Shown here one piece after another: positions 9,418 to 18,011 of a DNA stretch of 64,000 bases. Location: NCBI GenBank assembly GCA_009774345.1, contig VSNR01000002.1, positions 1 to 64,000 on the forward strand. Direction: 5' to 3'. Position 1 is the stretch's first letter, and every line of letters begins with the position of its first letter. The position numbers and the translations under genes were made by a program. Origin of the DNA: Lachnospiraceae bacterium. GTDB lineage: Bacteria; Bacillota; Clostridia; Lachnospirales; Lachnospiraceae. The notes under the pieces were generated by a model. The model had not been told where the DNA came from, ran no database searches, and saw only the letters and a list, made by a program, of their open reading frames with translations.

Positions 9418-10392
9418 TTATAAATTTTCCTTATACCAGTCAATCGCAAGCGCGATGCCCTGCTCAAAGTCATATTCAGGACAGTATCCCAAAAGCTCCT
9501 TTGCCTTGGAAATATCTGCGTTTGAATGCTTGATATCGCCCGCGCGGTCCGGCCCGAAATGAGGCTCCACCTGCTTGCCAAGCGCCTTGCACAGATCATA
9601 ATAAATATCAATCAAATACTCCCGCCCGCCGTAAGCGATATTGAACGCCTGACCAGCCGCGTCGCTTGGCGCCAGACACGCCTTGAAATTCGCCTCAATG
9701 ACATTATCAATATAAGTGAAATCCCTCGACTGCCTGCCGTCGCCGTTGATCGTGGGCACCTCGCCGTCGAGCAGCTGTTTGATAAATTTGGGAATCACGG
9801 CCGCATACGCGCCGTTGGGGTCCTGCCTGCGCCCAAATACATTAAAATAGCGAAGTCCATAGGTGTCTAGATGGTAGAGTGACTTGTACAGCCTGCCATA
9901 CTCCTCATTGGTGCGCTTCGTCAGGGCATAGGGCGAGAGCAGATTCCCCTCCTGTCCCTCTTTCTTTGGCAGCACAGGATGATCGCCGTAGACAGACGAG
10001 CTCGACGCATAGACAAATTTTTCGACGCCGTTTTGTCTTGCCGCCTCCATCATATTCAGCGTGCCCATGATATTATTCTGCTCATAAAAGAGCGGCATCT
10101 CAATACTGCGCGGCACCGAGCCCCACGCCGCCTGATGCATCACATAGCGAACGCCCTCGCAGGCTTTCATACAGGTGTCCAAATCCTTGATATCGCCCTT
10201 GATAAACGTGTAGTTTGACCTGTCCATGAACATTTTGACATTCTCCTCCCTGCCCGTGGAGAGATCGTCCAGCGCCCGCACCTGATACCCCAGATCTGTC
10301 AGCGCCTCACACAGATTTGAACCGATAAAACCGGCTGCACCCGTCACCAGAAATACACTGTCCTTCTCAAACTTTAACTCTTTATATCCCAT
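9418..10392 (-). CDS. UDP-HexNAc 4-epimerase, WbpP/TviC-like
   Basis: A 324-residue extended short-chain dehydrogenase. The NAD loop TGAAGFIGS is at about 17-25, the SSS triad at about 131-133, and the YALTK catalytic pair at Y155/K159. The DFTYIDNVIEAN stretch and the overall length fit the WbpP/TviC group, which interconverts UDP-GlcNAc/UDP-GalNAc or their uronates. The ATG at 10392 overlaps the upstream stop by 11 nt and has AAAGGA 6 nt before it. With the dehydrogenase at 11842-13158 it makes a two-step route to UDP-GalNAcA. Which of the two enzymes acts first cannot be told from sequence. Confidence 0.88.
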   Translation of the reverse strand: MGYKELKFEKDSVFLVTGAAGFIGSNLCEALTDLGYQVRALDDLSTGREENVKMFMDRSNYTFIKGDIKDLDTCMKACEGVRYVMHQAAWGSVPRSIEMPLFYEQNNIMGTLNMMEAARQNGVEKFVYASSSSVYGDHPVLPKKEGQEGNLLSPYALTKRTNEEYGRLYKSLYHLDTYGLRYFNVFGRRQDPNGAYAAVIPKFIKQLLDGEVPTINGDGRQSRDFTYIDNVIEANFKACLAPSDAAGQAFNIAYGGREYLIDIYYDLCKALGKQVEPHFGPDRAGDIKHSNADISKAKELLGYCPEYDFEQGIALAIDWYKENL

Positions 10393-11845
10393 CTTTATTC
10401 CTTTCCATAAATCGAAAAACGCCATCCCTCAGCTCCAAAAATCCCGCCATGTAAAACAGCGGCAGATTGTAGATCATATACCTCGAGATACACTGTATCA
10501 TCAGCGCTGTCGCACAGACATTCCCTGCGATCGTCAACAGCACAGCCGCCATAAAGGACGCCGCCCTGCTCTGCGGCGACTGCCGCCACAATAATAGTGT
10601 CAGCACCACCGCCGCAGCATAGAGAAACACCGCATACCACACAAGCACAGGATGCTCATACGCCACCGTCCTGACAAACCCCAGCGCTGCCACACTGAAA
10701 TAATTCAGTATGTATCTGCCAAGCACTTGCGGCATCAATTGTGCGGAGAGTGTCCCGGCAACCTCGTCAACTGCAATCATCAGCTCCTGATATCGGTCTG
10801 GGTAAATGTTCTTGGTCTCGCCTATATACCGTTTTGCCGGTTCTGCAAAATAGATAAAATTCAAATCATCATGGCACTGCTCATGATGCGCTGCCCTGCC
10901 AAGTATGCCAGACGGCGCATATTTATAATTCATCTGGTCTGCGTCCGCGCTGTCATACATCTCATAAAAGAGCGCCCGCAGCGCATCGTCCTCAATCGCC
11001 GCGCCGTCCTCCCGGTCCGCCACATACAGGACATTGGCAAAGGACATGGCAGTTCCAGACGCCGTATCCACAAACAAGCCCTGCTCACAGTAATTATACA
11101 CATGAATCACGAGGCTTCTGGCTGCAAACACAATAATAAACGCCGCTATCATCGCCATCAGCCCCTGCCTGCCTATATTTTCCGCTAACACAAAAGTATT
11201 ATTGCGCTCTCCCATCTTCTCATTCTCCTGCACGCCGCGGATGACGGTCAGGACAAACATCAGCAGAAACCACACCACAAACAGCACCATCATCTGGCCG
11301 CGGATGAGCGACAGGACAAAAAGTCCTACAAGCGCACAAATGCTCTCTCTCCCCATCGGTCTGCCAGACCACATCGCGCGAAGCAATTGTATAAAGGCAA
11401 GCGGATACAGTGAGAATAAAATCCCCTCAGTCATCAAGGCGTTGGTGAGCACCAGATGCGTGCTTGAAAACATCGGGGTCATGATATGCGGCACAAGCAA
11501 AATCCCCGTGAATACGCACACCCCCGGCATTCCCAGCCCAAAGCGCCTGCGCATAAACACCACCACTGCCGTGTTTGCCGCCGCTGCCAGCAGATTCTGC
11601 AACGCGATCAGTATCCAGTAATGCCGCTTAGGAGACAGAAAGCGCAAAAACTGTATTAACAGTGCATAGCCCGGCTCGCGCATAATCATCTGGTTTTCGT
11701 GCTGAAAGGTATCCCCGGTGTAGACAGGCTCCCCCGTAAACAGCAAATACGCAAAAAATACCGCAAAGACCGCGCCAGCTAGGATGTCCTGTAACTGCAA
11801 CGAAATTTTTCTATTTTTATTTCTTAATCTGAACCTCAAGATCAT
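10382..11845 (-). CDS. Polytopic membrane protein, GT-C-like
   Basis: A 487-residue protein with many predicted membrane spans. The ATG at 11845 overlaps the upstream TGA as ATGA and is preferred over a TTG three codons earlier. After the first span there is a loop with acidic residues (TGDTFQHENQMIMREPGY), then a long chain of hydrophobic segments and an extracellular acidic region (VADREDGAAIEDD). REPGY, MTEG and RYMIYNLPLFY match positions in the protein at 4066-5469, so the two are probably paralogues. A role as a polyprenyl-phosphate-sugar-dependent GT-C transferase is inferred. Confidence 0.75.
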   Translation of the reverse strand: MILRFRLRNKNRKISLQLQDILAGAVFAVFFAYLLFTGEPVYTGDTFQHENQMIMREPGYALLIQFLRFLSPKRHYWILIALQNLLAAAANTAVVVFMRRRFGLGMPGVCVFTGILLVPHIMTPMFSSTHLVLTNALMTEGILFSLYPLAFIQLLRAMWSGRPMGRESICALVGLFVLSLIRGQMMVLFVVWFLLMFVLTVIRGVQENEKMGERNNTFVLAENIGRQGLMAMIAAFIIVFAARSLVIHVYNYCEQGLFVDTASGTAMSFANVLYVADREDGAAIEDDALRALFYEMYDSADADQMNYKYAPSGILGRAAHHEQCHDDLNFIYFAEPAKRYIGETKNIYPDRYQELMIAVDEVAGTLSAQLMPQVLGRYILNYFSVAALGFVRTVAYEHPVLVWYAVFLYAAAVVLTLLLWRQSPQSRAASFMAAVLLTIAGNVCATALMIQCISRYMIYNLPLFYMAGFLELRDGVFRFMERNKDGI

Positions 11846-13158
11846 AATCTCCAATAAATATAGCCTGCGTCAGTATACGCCTTTTTATCCAAAATCCCTT
11901 TCAAATCCGTCAGCACCTTCGCCTTCCCACGGTCTGCATAGAGCACATCCATGTCTGCCATCTCAAGAGAGCGGTACGCGTCATGTGCGACTGCCAGAAT
12001 GACCGCATCACAGTCCCGGATTTCCTTCATCGGCGTAAACTCAATGCCATACAGGCGTTTTGCCTCCCCGGCATCGGCATTGTCGTCTGTCACCTGCGCG
12101 GTGATGCCATACTCCTTTAATTCATTGTAAATGTCAATGATTTTCGTATTTCTCGTATCAGGGCAGTTCTCCTTGAAGGTAAAGCCAAGGATTGCCACCT
12201 TCGCGCTCTTTACCGGAATATCCGCTTTGATCAGATTCTTGACCAGCGTCTCCGCCACATATTTGCCCATATCGTCATTGATGCGGCGCCCAGAGAGGAT
12301 AATCTGGGAGTGATAGCCAAGCTGCTCCGCCTTGTAAGTCAGATAATACGGGTCCACGCCAATACAGTGTCCGCCGACAAGCCCCGGCTGGAAATTGAGG
12401 AAATTCCATTTCGTCCCCGCCGCCTCAAGCACAGACTTGGTGTCAATCCCCATTTTATTAAAAATAATCGAAAGCTCATTCATGAACGCAATATTGATAT
12501 CACGCTGGCTGTTCTCGATCACCTTTGCCGCCTCCGCGACTTTGATCGACTCTGCGCGGTACACGCCCGCCTCCACCACCAGCTCATACACATGGGCGAT
12601 CTCCTCTAACGTCTCCGCGTCCATGCCCGACACAATCTTTGTGATCGTCTCTAGGCGGTGCACCTTATCGCCCGGGTTAATGCGCTCCGGCGAATAGCCG
12701 ATCTTAAAATCCACACCGCATTTTAACCCCGATTCCCGCTCGAGAATCGGCACGCAGATGTCCTCTGTGACTCCGGGATAGACCGTAGACTCAAACACGA
12801 CAATCGAGCCTTTTGTCAGATTCTGGCCCAGAATGCGGCTTGCCCCCTCAACGGGTGTCAAATCAGGCGTGTGATCGTCATTGACCGGCGTCGGCACCGC
12901 CACAATATGAAATTTTGCCTCGCGCAGCTTTGACGGGTCTGCTGTAAAAGCGACCTTTGTCGTCCTGATCACCTCGTTGCCCACCTCATTCGTAGGGTCC
13001 ACCCCCGACTGGTAGAGCGCGATCTTAGCCGCGTTTAAGTCAAAGCCCACGACCTGAATTTTTCGCGCAAATGCGACAGCGATCGGCATTCCCACATAGC
13101 CAAGCCCCACCAAGGACAGCTTTTCTTTCCCACTTACAATCTCTTCATATAAGCTCAT
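11842..13158 (-). CDS. UDP-N-acetylhexosamine 6-dehydrogenase (WbpO/TviB-like)
   Basis: A 438-residue member of the UDP-glucose/UDP-GlcNAc/UDP-ManNAc dehydrogenase family, oxidising C6 of a UDP-HexNAc to the uronate with two NAD+. It has an N-terminal Rossmann loop (VGLGYVGMP), the central EAAKVIENSQRDINIA helix, and the nucleophile Cys265 in GGHCIGVDPYY. The whole-length pattern is closest to WbpO/TviB, which make UDP-GalNAcA or UDP-GlcNAcA, rather than to UDP-glucose dehydrogenase. The WbpP-like epimerase two genes downstream supports this. The ribosome binding site is AAGGAG ahead of the ATG at 13158. Confidence 0.9.
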   Translation of the reverse strand: MSLYEEIVSGKEKLSLVGLGYVGMPIAVAFARKIQVVGFDLNAAKIALYQSGVDPTNEVGNEVIRTTKVAFTADPSKLREAKFHIVAVPTPVNDDHTPDLTPVEGASRILGQNLTKGSIVVFESTVYPGVTEDICVPILERESGLKCGVDFKIGYSPERINPGDKVHRLETITKIVSGMDAETLEEIAHVYELVVEAGVYRAESIKVAEAAKVIENSQRDINIAFMNELSIIFNKMGIDTKSVLEAAGTKWNFLNFQPGLVGGHCIGVDPYYLTYKAEQLGYHSQIILSGRRINDDMGKYVAETLVKNLIKADIPVKSAKVAILGFTFKENCPDTRNTKIIDIYNELKEYGITAQVTDDNADAGEAKRLYGIEFTPMKEIRDCDAVILAVAHDAYRSLEMADMDVLYADRGKAKVLTDLKGILDKKAYTDAGYIYWRL

Positions 13159-13193
13159 TTTCCCATTTTCTCCTTTTTATTGAATCATGCATT

Positions 13194-14288
13194 TTATATT
13201 ATTTTCTGAATCTCATCCATGTATGCCTGTACGACCTGTCTGCGGTCAAATTCCCGCTCCATTTTCGCGCGCGCATTCTTTCCCATCTGTGCCCGCTTCT
13301 CGTAAGAGAGTGCCATAAACCGCCGCAGCGCCTGCAAGAGCGCCTCCCGGTCGCGCGGCGCGAAGCCAAATCCTGTGACACCGTCCTCAAAGCCCTCCTC
13401 GCATCCCGGAATCTGTGATGCGAGCACTGGCCGGCCGCTCGCCGCCGCCTCCAAGACCACGTTGGACATTCCTTCGTGATAGCTTGGCATCAGCACAGCA
13501 CACGCCCTTTGATAAAACGGTGCAATGTCCTTTTGATAACTTATATGCCGCACAATGTTTTGTTTTTCATACGCCTCGATGCGCGCCTTATAGTCCTCCT
13601 CATAGCTGCCAACCAGCTCAAACACCACCGACGGATACTCCTTGTGAAGCTTCTCTGCCGCGTAGAGCAGTTCCTCCACGCCCTTCTCCCGCATCAGCCT
13701 GCCCACATACAAAAACACCATGTCAGACGGCGCGGGATATTCCTTGCAGGCATGCCTGTCCAGATTGACCCCGGAGCCGGGCACCAGCCTTGTCTTTTTC
13801 CCGCGGATGCCATACTGTGCAAAAATCTCCTGATTCGTCTTATTCTGAAAAAAGATGCACTGCGCCTTTTTGAGTGCGCTTTTATATAAGAGCACGACGA
13901 TCTTCTGCACCAGTCCCCCGTTCTCAAAGGCAGAGCCAAGCCCTGTGATATTGGCAAGGTACGGTATCCGCAAAAGCCGGCAGCACAGATTTCCATAAAT
14001 ATTGGGCTTGATCGTATAGGTGAGCACCACATCGGGCTTCACCTGCCGCATCAGCCGAAAATAATCGGCAAGCAGCCTAAGATCGCGCACCGGATTCACC
14101 CCGCGCCTGTCGATTTCAGTGTGAAAAACCTTACAGCCCTCGCGCGCAAGCTCGGGTGCCTTCTCCTCGTCGGGGAGGCTGACATAGACCTCATTTTCCT
14201 GCAAGAGTGCAAGCACCAATTCATTGCGAAAATCATATAATCCGCTCGCGGAATTGGCAAGTATCAATACTTTTCCCATAGTTTTCAT
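13194..14288 (-). CDS. GT4 family glycosyltransferase, PglA-like
   Basis: A 364-residue GT-B glycosyltransferase starting in an ATGA overlap with the ATP-grasp gene. It carries YTIKPNIYGNLCCR near residue 90 and GLGSAF near 120, features of the PglA/CapM group that adds the second sugar to an undecaprenyl-diphosphate-linked amino sugar. The donor motif is HEGMSNVVLEAAASG. Its position right after the PglF/PglE/PglC-like genes fits a role as the enzyme that extends the first sugar laid down by the PglC-like transferase. GalNAc as donor is a guess from PglA. Confidence 0.87.
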   Translation of the reverse strand: MKTMGKVLILANSASGLYDFRNELVLALLQENEVYVSLPDEEKAPELAREGCKVFHTEIDRRGVNPVRDLRLLADYFRLMRQVKPDVVLTYTIKPNIYGNLCCRLLRIPYLANITGLGSAFENGGLVQKIVVLLYKSALKKAQCIFFQNKTNQEIFAQYGIRGKKTRLVPGSGVNLDRHACKEYPAPSDMVFLYVGRLMREKGVEELLYAAEKLHKEYPSVVFELVGSYEEDYKARIEAYEKQNIVRHISYQKDIAPFYQRACAVLMPSYHEGMSNVVLEAAASGRPVLASQIPGCEEGFEDGVTGFGFAPRDREALLQALRRFMALSYEKRAQMGKNARAKMEREFDRRQVVQAYMDEIQKII

Positions 14289-15256
14289 TTATCCTTAACG
14301 TCTGTCAGCATGATTTCATTGTACTTCATCATCACTTTGCCTGCCGCATAGCCGCCAATCTGCACTGGATTCTCCATGCCCATCAGATTGTTTCGTATCA
14401 GTGTCATGTGGTCTGCCCCGCAGGCATACGCATGGGGGTATCCGCCGCCAAATCGGGGGTTCACCTCCGAGATCAAATAAATGCCGTCTTTCTCAAATAA
14501 ATCAATGTCAATCTGTCCTGCAAATCCGCTCTCCTCGACAAATTTCGTGAGAAATATAAAGAGCTTCTCATCTATAAACGAGACCGCCTTGTCCGTCTCT
14601 CCCGCCCGCATCACCAGCTTTTTCTTCGTAAAGATGGACACCACCTTTTTGCTGACCAGATCAATATAGACATCGGCGCCAATCTCCTGCCCTGTCATGT
14701 ATTCCTGTATGATCATCTCATCCCCGTGCGCAAACAAAAACGCTGCGGTCTCCATGTCGTCCGCCCTTGCAATCTGAATGCTCGCGCTGCCCTTCATCGG
14801 CTTTACAAACACAGGAAACTGGACTTCTCCGCGCTCAAGCGCCGCGCCAAACGACTCCATCGTGCGATAGGTTCTGGCACAGGGATAACCATGCTCCTCC
14901 ATCCAGACAAACAGCGCCCACTTATCTAAAGTACGCTCGCACAGCGCATAGTCCGAACCGATAATCTGCACGCCCAGCGCCCGAAACTGCGCCTCGTTGG
15001 CTGCAATCAGCGACAGCTCCGGGTCAATGAGCGAGAGCACGCCTGTGACGGTCTCCTTCCGACAGATCTCATAGATGACATCAAGATACTCTGGTGCCGT
15101 GATCCTCGGGACAATGTAGTGGGCATCCGCCTCATAGAGTGCGGGCGCATAGGGACTGCAATCTGTACAGACAACACGCCCTTTCCCTGCAAAGGCCGCC
15201 TTAAAATACTGAACCACTTTATCTCTTGTCCCACAGCTTAATATTAACAGATTCAT
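14285..15256 (-). CDS. ATP-grasp ligase
   Basis: A 323-residue ATP-grasp protein. The N-terminal pre-ATP-grasp domain (to about 110) is followed by an ATP-binding part (FPVFVKPMKGSASIQI, then MIIQEYMTGQEIGADVYID) and the metal-binding end motif SEVNPRFGGGYPHAY. Members of this group join a carboxylate to an amine through an acyl-phosphate. It lies directly after a PLP enzyme and a PglC-like transferase, where pglD would sit in a Campylobacter-type pgl cluster. The idea that it acylates the sugar amine, perhaps with an amino acid, is inference. It overlaps the next GT4 by 4 nt. Confidence 0.85.
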   Translation of the reverse strand: MNLLILSCGTRDKVVQYFKAAFAGKGRVVCTDCSPYAPALYEADAHYIVPRITAPEYLDVIYEICRKETVTGVLSLIDPELSLIAANEAQFRALGVQIIGSDYALCERTLDKWALFVWMEEHGYPCARTYRTMESFGAALERGEVQFPVFVKPMKGSASIQIARADDMETAAFLFAHGDEMIIQEYMTGQEIGADVYIDLVSKKVVSIFTKKKLVMRAGETDKAVSFIDEKLFIFLTKFVEESGFAGQIDIDLFEKDGIYLISEVNPRFGGGYPHAYACGADHMTLIRNNLMGMENPVQIGGYAAGKVMMKYNEIMLTDVKDK

Positions 15257-15274
15257 ATTGCAGCACAGTCCTTT

Positions 15275-16240
15275 CTATTTATCATTTTTAATAATATTCA
15301 GCTTGTCAAAAAACAGCGGGGTGCCTCCTGTGTGCAGAAACAGGATTTTCCTGCCGGAAACCGCTTGTTCCTGAAGATACTGCAACATCCCCCAGAAAGC
15401 CTTTCCGACATATGTGGTATCCACAGGAATCCCTTCTTTGCACATCAGGCGGTAAACCACATTGAGAATTTGCTGGTCATACGCTCCGTATCCGCCGCAC
15501 CGGTATGCATCCTCAAAAATCAGCGCGTCATCTCTGTAGTACTTCTCATAATCTGCACCCAGATACGACTCAATGCTCTCCCGTACAACCTCCCGTCCGC
15601 GCTCCTTCTCCCGCGCGATACTGATACCGACAATCCTGCGCGCCCCGTCCTCTCTAAGAAGCTGTCCGCAGACAAGTCCTGCCTGCGTGGCTCCTGTTCC
15701 CGAAGCGTGAAAAATATAGTCAAAATGCACGCCCATCTGCGCTTCCTGTGCGCAGATTTCATCATATGCCCTGACATAACTGTGCGTGCCGGGGTTGCCA
15801 TGCCCTCCGCCAGTGATAAAATACGGTTTTTTCCCTTCTTTTACAAAGGCTGCCTTCCTGTTTTCAATCGTCTGTGCAACCTCGTTTACAGGGCAGGTCT
15901 CGATGGAAGCGCCAAACTGCGACACCATCCTTGTATTGTACAATATTTCCCGGTTCTCTTCCGGCGAGATCACATGACACTGCAATTCCATTGCCGCCGC
16001 CATATTGGCAATGATTCTGCAATGGTTCGAGCTGTTGCTGCCGTAGGTCATAACCACATCCGCGCCGCTTTTTTTGATTTCTTTATAAAATTCTGCGGCC
16101 TTGCGCACCTTGTTGCCGCCAAAGCTAAACGGGAGCAGGTCATCGCGCTTGATCCAGAACGCATTCTGCCCGCAGGTCATCTCAAGCGGCATAATGGGCG
16201 TGACGGGCAGCGGCTGTTCAAAGAATACCAGTTGTTTCAT
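15275..16240 (-). CDS. PLP-dependent enzyme, ACC deaminase/D-cysteine desulfhydrase family
   Basis: A 321-residue fold-type II PLP enzyme. The ATG at 16240 has AGGAGG 6 nt upstream and overlaps the sugar transferase gene by 23 nt; the frame stays open beyond it but without a better site. The Schiff-base lysine is K44 in FGGNKVRKA, the substrate carboxylate site is in GSNSSNHCR (about 68-75), and a phosphate-binding GTGATQAG lies near 190. Characterised relatives deaminate 1-aminocyclopropane-carboxylate or degrade D-cysteine. Between a PglC-like enzyme and an ATP-grasp ligase, it may provide an unusual or D-amino acid for glycan decoration, which is inference. Confidence 0.83.
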   Translation of the reverse strand: MKQLVFFEQPLPVTPIMPLEMTCGQNAFWIKRDDLLPFSFGGNKVRKAAEFYKEIKKSGADVVMTYGSNSSNHCRIIANMAAAMELQCHVISPEENREILYNTRMVSQFGASIETCPVNEVAQTIENRKAAFVKEGKKPYFITGGGHGNPGTHSYVRAYDEICAQEAQMGVHFDYIFHASGTGATQAGLVCGQLLREDGARRIVGISIAREKERGREVVRESIESYLGADYEKYYRDDALIFEDAYRCGGYGAYDQQILNVVYRLMCKEGIPVDTTYVGKAFWGMLQYLQEQAVSGRKILFLHTGGTPLFFDKLNIIKNDK

Positions 16241-16865
16241 TGTGCGCCTCCTGTTTTCCCTTTTTCCTATACTCATCAAAATCTGCGACCACCTGATCTG
16301 CGCCGGACAGCGTTCCAGAGCGCTTCACCACTTTTGCGGCTGTCAGAAACAGGATTTTCAAATCCATACCCAAACTTAGATGATCCACATATTCCAGATC
16401 ATAGGCAAACCGCGCCTCCCATCCCAGCGCATTTCTGCCGTTCACCTGCGCAAGACCCGTCAGCCCCGGCCGCACGTCATGGCGCCTGCGCTCGTCTTTG
16501 GTGTAGTAGGGCAGATACCGCACCAGCAGCGGTCTTGGCCCGATGAGACTCATATCGCCCTTGAGTATGTTCCACAGCTCCGGCAGCTCGTCAAGGCTTG
16601 TAGAGCGCAGGATTTTGCCAAATCTGGTGAGGCGCTGCTCGTCGGGCAGCAGCGCGCCGTCTGCATCCCGCGCATCGGTCATGGTCCTGAACTTGCACAG
16701 CTTGAATATTTTCTCATGGTATCCGGGGCGCTCCTGATGAAAAATGACCGGCGAGCCAAGCTTGACGCGCACCAGCAGCGCTGTCGCCAGAAGGACTGGA
16801 CTGAGTATCACCAGCGCTGTCAGAGACAGGAAAATGTCCATGAGGCGTTTTACTTTCTGATACAT
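16218..16865 (-). CDS. PglC-like initiating sugar-phosphate transferase
   Basis: A 215-residue monotopic phosphoglycosyl transferase. It puts a sugar-phosphate from a UDP-sugar on undecaprenyl phosphate, the first step of glycan assembly. It has one re-entrant hydrophobic helix ([20 protein letters not shown]), the FRTM motif, the catalytic Asp-Glu pair in [16 protein letters not shown], and [10 protein letters not shown]. The size is that of the small PglC type, without the extra membrane domain of WbaP. It follows the PglE- and PglF-like genes, so the likely substrate is a UDP-4-amino- or 4-acylamino-4,6-dideoxy-HexNAc such as a bacillosamine derivative. Confidence 0.92.
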   Translation of the reverse strand: MYQKVKRLMDIFLSLTALVILSPVLLATALLVRVKLGSPVIFHQERPGYHEKIFKLCKFRTMTDARDADGALLPDEQRLTRFGKILRSTSLDELPELWNILKGDMSLIGPRPLLVRYLPYYTKDERRRHDVRPGLTGLAQVNGRNALGWEARFAYDLEYVDHLSLGMDLKILFLTAAKVVKRSGTLSGADQVVADFDEYRKKGKQEAHNETTGIL

Positions 16866-16880
16866 ATATTTATCCTCTCT

Positions 16881-18011
16881 TTACCGCCCAAACTGCGCTC
16901 TGATTATAGATATGATCTTGTCCATATCCTCGTCTGTGTTCTTGATATCGCTTGGCAGGCACATGCCGCGGGCAAAGATCTCCTCGCTCACGCCCGCGCC
17001 GTGCTCACAGTGGCTAAAAAAGTCACAGTCCGCAAAGACAGGCTGCATATGCATGGGCTTCCAGATGGGACGCGACTCGATGTTCTCCGCCTCGAGCGCA
17101 TCCATCACATTGTCCGGCGTAACGCTGCTGCCCTTATCAATGATCATACCAGAGAGCCAGTTGTTCGCATCGCCCTTTGGATTCATGGGGTTCATAACAA
17201 TCTCTGGCATGTCCGCAAACGCCTTTTTGTACTGCTGGTAAATTGCCTTTTTGCGCTGTATGTGTTCATCCAGATGCAGAAGCTGTCCCCGCCCGATGCC
17301 GGCATCAATATTGCTCATGCGGTAATTGTAGCCAATCTTGGAATGCTGGTAGTGGCGCGCCGGGTCCCTCGCCTGCGTGGACAGCACTCTCGCCTCCTGC
17401 ACGAGCGCCTCCTCGGCAGAGACCATCATCCCGCCGCCGGAGGTGGTGATTATCTTGTTGCCATTAAATGAATAGATGCCAATGCGCCCAAAAGTACCTG
17501 TCTGTTTTCCGCCATATGTAGAGCCAAGTGACTCTGCCGCGTCCTCTAGTACCGGCACATGGTGCCTTGCGCAAATCTCCATGATTTCATCCATTTTCGC
17601 CGGGGTTCCGTACAGATGTACGACCACTACCGCCTTGGGCGACGGATATTTCTCAAATGCCCGCTCCAGCGCCTCCGGTGACATATTCCAAGTGTCTGGC
17701 TCTGAGTCAATCAGCACAGGGACTGCCTTCTCATAGGCAATCGGATTGCAGCTTGCCGAGAAGGTGAGCGAGGACACAAACACGACATCGCCCTGTCTGA
17801 CGCCCAAGAGCTTTAGCCCCAGATGGATAGCCGCTGTCCCGGAACTTAACGCCGCAGCATAGCCGCAGTTTGTATAGGCCGCAAGCTCCGTCTCGAAATG
17901 ATTGACATTGGGGCCTAGCGGCGCAACCCAGTTTGTCTCAAACGCCTCCGCCACAAACCGCTGCTCATCCCCGTGCATGGTAGGACTTGCAAGATAGATT
18001 CTCTTTTTCAT
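16881..18011 (-). CDS. UDP-4-keto-6-deoxy-HexNAc aminotransferase, PglE-like
   Basis: A 376-residue DegT/DnrJ/EryC1/StrS aminotransferase. The chosen ATG at 18011 has GGAGGAG with 7 nt spacing; an ATG two codons earlier is too close to that site. The PLP lysine is K186 in YSFNGNKIITTSGGGM, and EDAAESLGSTYGG precedes it. The NGNK pattern matches the PglE group, which turns UDP-4-keto-6-deoxy-GlcNAc into the 4-amino sugar. It overlaps the PglF-like gene by 47 nt and is followed by the PglC-like transferase, the same functional order as in the bacillosamine pathway. Confidence 0.92.
   Translation of the reverse strand: MKKRIYLASPTMHGDEQRFVAEAFETNWVAPLGPNVNHFETELAAYTNCGYAAALSSGTAAIHLGLKLLGVRQGDVVFVSSLTFSASCNPIAYEKAVPVLIDSEPDTWNMSPEALERAFEKYPSPKAVVVVHLYGTPAKMDEIMEICARHHVPVLEDAAESLGSTYGGKQTGTFGRIGIYSFNGNKIITTSGGGMMVSAEEALVQEARVLSTQARDPARHYQHSKIGYNYRMSNIDAGIGRGQLLHLDEHIQRKKAIYQQYKKAFADMPEIVMNPMNPKGDANNWLSGMIIDKGSSVTPDNVMDALEAENIESRPIWKPMHMQPVFADCDFFSHCEHGAGVSEEIFARGMCLPSDIKNTDEDMDKIISIIRAQFGR

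Noticed and set aside
15332..16546. Long open frame on the plus strand (404 codons)
   Set aside because: It is antisense to the PLP enzyme and PglC-like gene, with no family motifs and no ribosome binding site; a by-product of codon usage.
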